From Nanobdellota archaeon (lineage in GTDB: Archaea > Nanobdellota > Nanobdellia > Pacearchaeales > GW2011-AR1): a stretch of 10,931 bases of DNA. The notes beneath the pieces are model-generated. The model saw nothing but the letters and a program-made list of their open reading frames with translations, ran no database searches and was not told the origin of the DNA. A program made the position numbers and the translations under genes. Positions 5,698 to 10,931 of this stretch are shown here, piece by piece. The stretch spans positions 1 to 10,931 of the forward strand of contig JAHIEM010000058.1 of the NCBI GenBank assembly GCA_018901625.1, given 5' to 3'. The number at the start of each line of letters is the position of its first letter. Position 1 is the stretch's first letter.

Positions 5698-5705
5698 TCA
5701 CCTCC
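5698..5705 (-). promoter_or_regulatory. Strong Shine-Dalgarno of the 126-residue gene
   Basis: Minus strand GGAGGTGA matches the 16S 3' end complement and places GGAGG 6 bases before the ATG at 5694. It fixes that start and marks the gene as internal to a transcript, in contrast to the leaderless-looking first genes. Confidence 0.8.
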
Positions 5706-5716
5706 TTTCACCTTTC

Positions 5717-5923
5717 TTATTTTTTCAATGATTTAAAAACTGCTGCAAGTACAAACCCCACTCCGACTCCGAATAGTGTTGCAACAAGCACATGATTGAA
5801 TAAGACTCCTAGTGCTAACCCAATCAAGAAAAACCCTGGAATAAACAACAATGCAGAGAGAAATCCCACTGTTTCTTTTTTCTGCCCAGTCTTTATGTCT
5901 CTCCCATACCTCTTTTCTGCCAT
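5717..5923 (-). CDS. Small two-helix membrane protein, unknown function
   Basis: A 68-residue protein starting at ATG 5923 (a TTG two codons earlier is possible, but ATG fits the promoter). It has a basic head (MAEKRYGRDIKTGQKKE), two hydrophobic helices at about 19-41 and 45-63, and a basic tail (KSLKK), so both ends should face the cytoplasm. The second helix has small residues in a zipper-like pattern (FGVGVGFVLAA), which favours close helix packing or oligomers. I do not recognise a family. It is the first gene of an operon with the 126-residue membrane protein downstream. Confidence 0.7.
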   Translation of the reverse strand: MAEKRYGRDIKTGQKKETVGFLSALLFIPGFFLIGLALGVLFNHVLVATLFGVGVGFVLAAVFKSLKK

Positions 5924-5942
5924 GCACAATCTAATTATAAAT

Positions 5943-5952
5943 TATATTTAAA
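5943..5952 (-). promoter_or_regulatory. TATA box of the 5923-5314 operon
   Basis: Minus strand TTTAAATATA lies 20-29 bases before ATG 5923. A second AT-rich word (AATTTATAAT) is closer, at 11-20 bases, and is less well placed. The box lies in the 41-base gap after the stop of the 182-residue gene. Confidence 0.5.
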
Positions 5953-5964
5953 CCTATCCCTTGT

Positions 5965-6513
5965 TTACAATGCAAGAAGCGCGAGTATTCCAATGGTGTT
6001 TAATGCAAAACCGAGTTTTGCAACTGTTTTCTCATCAATTTGAGTCAAGCCAGCAAGCATGATGATTCCTGCTTCATCAGGCAGAGGCGAGGCTATGAGA
6101 ATTCCCGCGAAAGTGTACATTAAGTACATCTGGATTCTCTTTCCAACACTCCTCTCAATTAAATTTCCTGTTTTTATAACTGTTTTGTTTTTCTTCAGAA
6201 GATTAAATTCACCCTCAAACGAGAGCCGAATAAATCTGAAAATTATCAAATCTGCAATAAGAGCCCCGCACCCTCCGATTACTCCTGCGAGCCAGATATT
6301 CGCAGGATTAAGTGTTATAAAAAAACCTGCTGCAATAGGCGCAGTAAACCCAAATGCAAAGAGCATGCCTGCAAAAAATGTTCCAAAATAACCAAGTAAA
6401 TTCAAATGGCTTATATAGCCTGCAACAATGGGGTTCTTAAAAATATAGTAAGCCAGAACTATTGAAATAATTAAACCTAGAAGTTTTGGATACCTAAACT
6501 TAAATAGTCTCAT
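5965..6513 (-). CDS. Multi-pass membrane protein, possibly VTT/DedA- or small-export-like
   Basis: A 182-residue protein with about five hydrophobic segments (about 10-26, 40-66, 72-96, 128-156, 165-182). The stretch ASPLPDEAGIIMLAGLTQ at 141-158, after a membrane-embedded FAGILI, and the Gly/Pro-rich FTAPIAAGFF at 56-65, recall the re-entrant loop regions of VTT (DedA/SNARE-associated) and small multidrug export families. The match is by eye and not firm. The last helix ends at the stop codon with no cytoplasmic tail. Its ATG overlaps the stop of the upstream gene by 4 bases (ATGA), so the two are translationally coupled and share the promoter before 7166. Confidence 0.7.
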   Translation of the reverse strand: MRLFKFRYPKLLGLIISIVLAYYIFKNPIVAGYISHLNLLGYFGTFFAGMLFAFGFTAPIAAGFFITLNPANIWLAGVIGGCGALIADLIIFRFIRLSFEGEFNLLKKNKTVIKTGNLIERSVGKRIQMYLMYTFAGILIASPLPDEAGIIMLAGLTQIDEKTVAKLGFALNTIGILALLAL

Positions 6514-7166
6514 GTTTCAGATTCCTTCTCTTCCTTTCCCCATATTAAGTCTATTATAGTGAATATCCCTCTCAGCAAAGCTTCTAGAGCAAATATGAAC
6601 ACAAGATAGATCAGGATATTTTCAAATAACCCTGGAATTTCGTAAATTCTTGATATGAACTCTTCTACAGAGAAGAAAGTTGGGTCAATCAAGAATATTC
6701 CAAGTATAGTAAATGGGATCATCTTGGCAAGATCCTTGCTTAAATCCTCAGAGATATAAGACGAGATTCTAGTTGCCCCAATAACTGCGGCAGCTATCAA
6801 AGTAACTTGTGCAAGACTCTGGTTTTTTGCAAGAATAAGCAAAAACAGTGCAAAAATCCCAAACCAGAATAGTATCATGAATGGCAGAATTATGATATAT
6901 TCTAGTAAGAAAAACAAGACTCCAAAGAATCTTTTCAGTCCAGGAAACTCACTCTGATTATATTGTGAGAGGTCAAGCTCAAATATGTCTCTCTTAGCAA
7001 GAAATCTATAGAATTTCCAGATAAAAACAGAGTAAATTGCAATTATTATAATATAAAAGCCCAGGCTAAACAAGAGTTTATACTCGCTAGGAATAGAGTT
7101 GTTTATAGATTCAAAAACCTCTTTCAGAGCACTCTGTGCAACCTCTTTTGTTAGATTTGCATCCAT
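6510..7166 (-). CDS. Multi-pass membrane protein, unknown function
   Basis: A 218-residue protein. After an amphipathic head (about 1-25) come hydrophobic segments at about 30-50, 82-112, 119-132, 150-160 and 183-207, and an acidic tail (KEEKESET). The segment at 133-148 (RISSYISEDLSKDLAK) is polar and conserved-looking, but I recognise no family. The start at ATG 7166 has a TATA box 22-28 bases upstream. It is the first gene of a two-gene operon with the 182-residue membrane protein and faces the methyltransferase gene across a 155-base divergent region. Confidence 0.72.
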   Translation of the reverse strand: MDANLTKEVAQSALKEVFESINNSIPSEYKLLFSLGFYIIIIAIYSVFIWKFYRFLAKRDIFELDLSQYNQSEFPGLKRFFGVLFFLLEYIIILPFMILFWFGIFALFLLILAKNQSLAQVTLIAAAVIGATRISSYISEDLSKDLAKMIPFTILGIFLIDPTFFSVEEFISRIYEIPGLFENILIYLVFIFALEALLRGIFTIIDLIWGKEEKESET

Positions 7167-7187
7167 CTTTTTTATTAGGATTTGCTG

Positions 7188-7194
7188 TATAAAA
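7188..7194 (-). promoter_or_regulatory. TATA box of the 7166-5965 operon
   Basis: Minus strand TTTTATA lies 22-28 bases before ATG 7166, the same spacing as at other genes here. Confidence 0.6.
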
Positions 7195-7220
7195 AGGTTT
7201 AGTTTTTCGGTTCTGTAAAG

Positions 7221-7237
7221 ATAGCAGGTGATGCTAT
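7221..7237. repeat. Inverted repeat in the divergent promoter region
   Basis: ATAGCA (7221-7226) and TGCTAT (7232-7237) are perfect inverted complements around GGTGA. The repeat lies between the two opposite promoters, 27 bases upstream of the minus TATA box and about 54 bases upstream of the plus one. It may be an operator, but a 6-bp repeat in AT-rich DNA can occur by chance. No gene or RNA is seen in the rest of 7167-7321. Confidence 0.4.
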
Positions 7238-7290
7238 AACTTTCTTATTTTCCACCACCCATTAATTTAACATTCCCAGTTTTCAGCAAG

Positions 7291-7299
7291 TTATTTATA
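7291..7299 (+). promoter_or_regulatory. TATA box of the methyltransferase gene
   Basis: TTATTTATA lies 23-31 bases before ATG 7322. Confidence 0.6.
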
Positions 7300-7321
7300 C
7301 AGCATAATTCTGAAACTTCTA

Positions 7322-8170
7322 ATGGTAAGACTCAAAGAGATATCAAAAGAAGAATACTACTATGACATTGCTTCAATGTCCCGCGAAGAAATGGAGAAAT
7401 TTCTAAAGAAATCAAATAGAGACTGGAAGAAAGCAGTCAAGAATTCAAAAATCTCTGGGTATATGAAAGATATGATCTTAAACGAGAAAGTGCGTGGAAA
7501 ACTCGCAATGTTACTTGAAAAAGAATTAAAGATTCCTAAAACTGCAAAAGTCTTGGATATCGGAGCTGGAATGGGCGCCCTAACACTTGCACTTGCGAGA
7601 AAGTTCAATGTAAGCGCGACAGATGCTAATCTTCTCTCACTCAAATTTGTAAAGCAGAGGGCTGAACAAGAAAAAGTAAAACTAAAGCTATACAAAACCT
7701 CCCCACTCCACAAGGGCTTGCCATTTAAAAAATCAAGTTTTGACGTAGTGATTATGAATGGAGTCTTGGAATGGGTTGCATATGGTTTTGAATACAAAAA
7801 AAGTGCAAAAAATATCCAAGAATCAGTGCTCAAAAATATCTTTCAGATTTTGAGAAAAGACGGAATTTTTGTTCTCGCAATAGAAAACAGGGTTGCTCTT
7901 GACTGGTTTAGGGGAAAGACAAGCCATATGCCAGTAAAATATATTGATTTGCTGCCCAGAAAACTAGCAGATGTTCTTTGTAGAATAAAACTGAAACAAC
8001 CATTTAGAACTTACATATACACCAAATACGGGTACAAAAAACTTTTAAAAAATGCAGGATTCAGGAGCATTGATTTTTATGAAGCGCAGCCAAATTATCA
8101 GAAGCCAAAACTAATAACAAAATCAAAAAATCTCCTCGCAAACTCGTATATCATCATTTCTAAAAAGTGA
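7322..8170 (+). CDS. Class I SAM-dependent methyltransferase, probably glycan- or lipid-linked
   Basis: A 282-residue protein. Residues 1-70 form a helical lead. The Rossmann-type SAM domain follows: motif I AKVLDIGAGMGALTLALA at 75-92, acidic Asp101 at the end of strand 2 (SATDAN), motif IV FDVVIMNGVLEW at 140-151, and post-motif ILRKDGIFVLAIENR at 176-190. The C-terminal part (LPRKLADVL at 211-219, YTKYGYKKLLKNAGF at 233-247) matches methyltransferases that sit beside glycosyltransferases in surface-polysaccharide clusters. It should move a methyl group from SAM to a small molecule or glycan; the acceptor cannot be read from the sequence. The next gene, 39 bases on, is a glycosyltransferase, which supports a shared role in envelope glycan synthesis. 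Confidence 0.88.
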   Translation: MVRLKEISKEEYYYDIASMSREEMEKFLKKSNRDWKKAVKNSKISGYMKDMILNEKVRGKLAMLLEKELKIPKTAKVLDIGAGMGALTLALARKFNVSATDANLLSLKFVKQRAEQEKVKLKLYKTSPLHKGLPFKKSSFDVVIMNGVLEWVAYGFEYKKSAKNIQESVLKNIFQILRKDGIFVLAIENRVALDWFRGKTSHMPVKYIDLLPRKLADVLCRIKLKQPFRTYIYTKYGYKKLLKNAGFRSIDFYEAQPNYQKPKLITKSKNLLANSYIIISKK

Positions 8171-8181
8171 GATAGCAAGCC

Positions 8182-8189
8182 TTTTAAAA
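8182..8189 (+). promoter_or_regulatory. TATA-like box of the glycosyltransferase gene
   Basis: TTTTAAAA lies 21-28 bases before ATG 8210, in the 39-base gap after the methyltransferase. It is less canonical than the others, so read-through from the methyltransferase promoter may also occur. Confidence 0.45.
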
Positions 8190-8209
8190 CTCTTAAGATT
8201 TGTACTTTT

Positions 8210-9550
8210 ATGGATATCAGGGAGTGTGATTTAAGAAAAGAGTTTAGAAAAGATTTCTATAGGCATGACTATCTCTCCAGATTTAAGATAGCCAGCAAAA
8301 AGGCAGATATGAGCGCTATAATCCCCACCCATAACAGGTGCCCCTTTGATAAGAAATCAGAGAACTACAAGTACAATCCTCTCTCAGTATGCATTACTGC
8401 GTTGCTGCTTCAAAAATCTCCCATATCTGAGATAGTAGTAATTGATGACGCATCTAGTGATAACACCAAAGAGGTTGTCAAGGAACTTGCTAAGGAAGCA
8501 TATGCTACAAAGGGCATAGAGATAAAATATATTCTTAATGATGAGAAGAAAGGGAGTTCAATTGCGCGAAATATCGGAGCAAAACATGCCTCAGGAAAAT
8601 ACCTCTTCTTCCTTGATGATGACTGCATTCCAACACCCTACCTTAGCTTTATCTCGATGATTGTAATAAAGAAACTTGAGGAGACTGATAAGAACTTTGC
8701 AGTTCTCGTACTTCCTGTTTATGATCGTGCTTCATATCCCCAAAAAGCACTAAGCATAGATGATTTAACGCGAAGTTTTTTTAAAAGGGGGGTTAAAAGC
8801 GCGTGTTTTAACTCAGTTCCAGCAGAATACCTAAATCTTAGAAATAAATTTCTAAACAAGACACTTAAGATTTTAAAACCAATACAAGTATATCAGACAT
8901 GGGGCCACTTTATTATAGACAGAGATAAATATCTTGATGTTGGGGGCTTTCCAGATTTTGCAACATGGCCAAACAAGGCTGGAGAGGAACAAGAGTTTGC
9001 ATGCAGGCTTATAGAAAATGCATATACTCTCTACTATCTTCCTGGTACAAAAGCATCATCTTACCACGGCGCATATGGCGCAAAAATCGGGGAGTTTAAA
9101 GGAGATGACTGGCTGGCTGAAGCAACCAATGAGAAGCTCAGCTTAGTTCGCTTTTCCAAACTGTGCAACTCTGGAATTTCTTCAGGTAATAGGGTCAATG
9201 TGCAGGACTTCTTCTACTCAAAAATTATTGCAGCATTTTGCATAATCTACAAGAGGAACATAAAAGAAGCTATTAACTATGCTAAAAAAAGTTACCAGGA
9301 ATTTGTTGTTGAAAATAAGCCAACGTGGTATGCTGGCTATGCTAAGGACCCGATTGATTCAAGAGACAAAAGAGAAGAAATCTGGCACAGGGCAATTAAT
9401 GATGGGTTGAACTTGCTGTTTGAAACAGAGAAGAAAAAGCTGAACAAGATTGAGGGATTTATAGAATCTTTAAGAACAAAAGGAAGATTAGATGAAGAAG
9501 AGAGGAAAAACAAAATAAAGAGAATACTGGAGGAAATCTACCAGGAGTAG
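8210..9550 (+). CDS. Family 2 (GT-A) glycosyltransferase
   Basis: A 446-residue soluble protein. After a charged 32-residue lead, the GT-A fold begins at MSAIIPTHNR (34-43) and continues with EIVVIDDASSDNT (74-86), the nucleotide-sugar pocket, then GSSIARNIGAKHASGKYLFF at 115-134 and the metal-binding LDDDC (Asp136-138). A later GGFPDF (245-250) and GEEQEF (258-263) match the usual GG(F/Y)-(x)-ED acceptor-side and catalytic-base region, with Glu259/Glu260 as candidates. The C-terminal third (about 330-446) is helical and lysine/glutamate-rich, with no membrane helix. The insert between the first strand and DDASSDNT (44-70) is longer than in many GT2 enzymes. It likely transfers a sugar from a nucleotide donor during cell-surface glycan or glycolipid synthesis; donor and acceptor are unknown. 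Confidence 0.92.
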   Translation: MDIRECDLRKEFRKDFYRHDYLSRFKIASKKADMSAIIPTHNRCPFDKKSENYKYNPLSVCITALLLQKSPISEIVVIDDASSDNTKEVVKELAKEAYATKGIEIKYILNDEKKGSSIARNIGAKHASGKYLFFLDDDCIPTPYLSFISMIVIKKLEETDKNFAVLVLPVYDRASYPQKALSIDDLTRSFFKRGVKSACFNSVPAEYLNLRNKFLNKTLKILKPIQVYQTWGHFIIDRDKYLDVGGFPDFATWPNKAGEEQEFACRLIENAYTLYYLPGTKASSYHGAYGAKIGEFKGDDWLAEATNEKLSLVRFSKLCNSGISSGNRVNVQDFFYSKIIAAFCIIYKRNIKEAINYAKKSYQEFVVENKPTWYAGYAKDPIDSRDKREEIWHRAINDGLNLLFETEKKKLNKIEGFIESLRTKGRLDEEERKNKIKRILEEIYQE

Positions 9551-9556
9551 GAAAGT

Positions 9557-9564
9557 TTTATAAA
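9557..9564 (+). promoter_or_regulatory. TATA box of the MscS-TM-like gene
   Basis: TTTATAAA lies 22-29 bases before ATG 9586, only 7 bases after the glycosyltransferase stop codon. Confidence 0.65.
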
Positions 9565-9585
9565 CTTTTTAAAGGTTGAATAATC

Positions 9586-10185
9586 ATGGATATCTTTAAT
9601 TCAATAAAAGAAGCATTCTCAGCCAAACTAGCTGGAATTAATCTTAGCAGCGGCGAGCTTCTGTTGAACATCCTAATCGCTCTCTTTCTGGTTATTGTAG
9701 GAATCTTTGCTGGAAAAATAGTCAAATTTGTGCTAAGAAAACTCCTCGAGAGGCTGAAGATCGAGAAGATAGCAAAGGCAAGTTTTGTGAATCTTTTTTT
9801 AGTAGTAGTAAAATGGAGCATCTACATCCTATTTATAGATATCGCTCTGATTCAATTAGGAATTCCAGCGCTTACTAACTGGCTCACAACAATTCTCGGA
9901 GTTATTCCCTCACTGACAGGCGCTTTAATAATAATAAGTGTTGGCTTTGCAATAGCCACTTACTTAAAAAGAATAATTTCTGAAAGCAGAGTGGAGGGCT
10001 GGCAGGTTCTCTCCCAGATATTTTTCTTTTTTATAACTTCCATATTTGTTGTTCTGGCTCTTAAAACAGCGCTGCTCTCTCTCCAGGATCAACTGCTCTC
10101 AAACATTCTCATTGTTTCATTTACACTTCTTGGAGGAATAGCCCTTCTTATTTATTATTTCAGACTTAAGAACCAATCACTCTAA
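9586..10185 (+). CDS. Membrane protein with mechanosensitive-channel-type TM helices, no MscS domain
   Basis: A 199-residue protein with five likely helices at about 25-48, 67-91, 108-128, 140-162 and 170-192. The block LLLNILIALFLVIVGIFAGK, then IVKFVLRKLLERLKIEKIAK (26-65), and the similar block at 107-135 (PSLTGALIIISVGFAIATYL and KRI) resemble the 'conserved TM helix' repeat (Pfam PF05552) seen before or instead of the MscS domain. The beta-rich MscS channel domain that follows TM3 in true MscS proteins is absent, and the protein ends at its last helix. Conductance therefore cannot be assumed; a membrane scaffold or accessory role is as likely. It has its own TATA box and is flanked by a glycosyltransferase and a recombinase gene, neither of which suggests a role. 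Confidence 0.7.
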   Translation: MDIFNSIKEAFSAKLAGINLSSGELLLNILIALFLVIVGIFAGKIVKFVLRKLLERLKIEKIAKASFVNLFLVVVKWSIYILFIDIALIQLGIPALTNWLTTILGVIPSLTGALIIISVGFAIATYLKRIISESRVEGWQVLSQIFFFFITSIFVVLALKTALLSLQDQLLSNILIVSFTLLGGIALLIYYFRLKNQSL

Positions 10186-10266
10186 ATTCTCAGCATCGCT
10201 TATCCCTCGTTTAATCACCAGGCTAAAAATTCAAAATATAAAAATCTATCTTCTCATGCATAAAAC

Positions 10267-10274
10267 TTTATAAA
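10267..10274 (+). promoter_or_regulatory. TATA box of the recombinase gene
   Basis: TTTATAAA lies 22-29 bases before ATG 10296. The rest of the 110-base gap after the membrane-protein gene shows no coding or structured RNA signal that I can support. Confidence 0.65.
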
Positions 10275-10295
10275 CTGGTTCGCTTTAAAATTTGG

Positions 10296-10931
10296 ATGGA
10301 TAAAAAAGAGGCGCTTCAAAAAATAGAGACAGAACTCAAGCTTAAAGGCTTTTCTAATCTAACTCTGAAAAATTACTCATTCTTCATATCTAAATTTCTC
10401 GATTTCTCTAAGAAGAATGCAGAAGAGCTGACAGAAGATGATGCAAAACTATATCTCGTGAGCTTGTTTGACACCAAATCAAAAGCTACAATTTCACTCG
10501 CTGCAAGTTCAATAAACTTTTTCTATAAAATTTTGGGAAAAGATATAAGGAAGATTGACTTGCCAAAGAAAGACAAGTCTCTTCCAGAAGTTTTAAGCAA
10601 GGAAGAAGTAAAAAAAGTTCTGGATTTTTCAGAAACTCAAAAATCAAAACTAATGATGTCTCTTCTGTACTCTTCAGGGCTGAGAGTTTCAGAGCTAGTA
10701 AGGCTGAAAAAAACAGATTTAAGCTTGAATGAAAAGATGGGATGGGTTAGAAAGGGAAAGGGGGCAAAAGACAGAATGTTTTCTATATCAGAATCTTTAT
10801 GTACAGAACTAGGCCAGTATTTTGAAAGACATCCGGAAAATATCTATTTATTTTCAAAAGACAAGCCACTAACAACAAGAAACATACAAAAAATAATACA
10901 AAAAATATCAAGAAAAGCAGGAATTACAAAG
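10296..10931 (+). CDS. xerA: XerA-like tyrosine recombinase/integrase, cut by right edge
   Basis: An open frame from ATG 10296 to the window end, 212 codons of an expected about 280. Residues 1-85 form the SAM-like core-binding domain (LKLKGFSNLTLKNYSFFISK at 15-34, LTEDDAKLYLVSL at 45-57). The catalytic domain starts near 95 (LPEVLSKEEVKKVLD at 96-110). The first active-site Arg is Arg130 in YSSGLRVSELVRL, and the beta-hairpin Lys is probably Lys155 in RKGKGAKDR. The HxxR, (H/W) and nucleophile Tyr lie past the edge and cannot be checked. Length, simple architecture and archaeal promoter fit chromosomal XerA, which resolves chromosome dimers at dif, better than a phage integrase, which usually has extra N-terminal domains. 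No att or dif site is recognised nearby. Confidence 0.9.
   Translation, partial: MDKKEALQKIETELKLKGFSNLTLKNYSFFISKFLDFSKKNAEELTEDDAKLYLVSLFDTKSKATISLAASSINFFYKILGKDIRKIDLPKKDKSLPEVLSKEEVKKVLDFSETQKSKLMMSLLYSSGLRVSELVRLKKTDLSLNEKMGWVRKGKGAKDRMFSISESLCTELGQYFERHPENIYLFSKDKPLTTRNIQKIIQKISRKAGITK

Noticed and set aside
7227..7233. Possible C/D-box guide RNA (GGTGATG resembles box C)
   Set aside because: Box C is not exact and no D box or terminal stem is placed suitably.
1..10931. CRISPR array, insertion sequence, tRNA or rRNA genes
   Set aside because: No regularly spaced repeats, no transposase with terminal repeats, and no tRNA or rRNA structure was seen on either strand.

Overview
The window reads as a piece of an AT-rich archaeal genome, most likely a DPANN archaeon of the Woesearchaeota/Pacearchaeota kind. 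I see this from promoter layout and gene content; no rRNA or tRNA gene is present to confirm it. Almost every transcription unit has a TATA-like box (TTTATAAA, TTATTTATA, AATTTATAG and similar) about 20-30 bases before its ATG, the spacing expected for leaderless archaeal mRNAs. Several genes end in bare T-runs on the coding strand, which is how many archaeal transcripts end.

Left part (1-2565): a nuclease gene cut by the left edge (minus), radC (minus), a 54-residue AbrB-like protein (minus), then a divergent pair of a 73-residue protein and a shortened BRO-N/DinD-like protein (plus). After these come a 140-residue unknown protein (minus) and a small Cys-rich two-helix membrane protein (minus). 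This part is a patchwork of small DNA-linked or regulatory genes in changing orientation. The BRO-N gene lacks its usual C-terminal half.

Centre (2566-7166): a full-length P2A-type calcium-pump ATPase (plus), divergent from the Cys-rich membrane protein. It is followed by four convergent minus-strand genes for small multi-pass membrane proteins of unknown function, arranged as two short operons (6510-7166 with 5965-6513, joined by an ATGA overlap; and 5717-5923 with 5314-5694, where a strong Shine-Dalgarno starts the second gene).

Right part (7167-10931): a plus-strand series, each gene with its own TATA box. It holds a SAM-dependent methyltransferase, a family 2 glycosyltransferase, a membrane protein resembling the transmembrane part of MscS-type channels without the channel domain, and a XerA-like tyrosine recombinase cut by the right edge before its catalytic HxxR and Tyr. 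The methyltransferase and glycosyltransferase probably act together on a surface glycan or glycolipid.

The best leads are two perfect TGTCGACA palindromes exactly 11 bp apart inside the BRO-N gene, the largely unknown membrane-protein neighbourhood around the calcium pump, and a bacterial-looking hairpin terminator after radC. I found no CRISPR array, insertion sequence or complete mobile element, and no convincing evidence of a wholly new multi-gene system.
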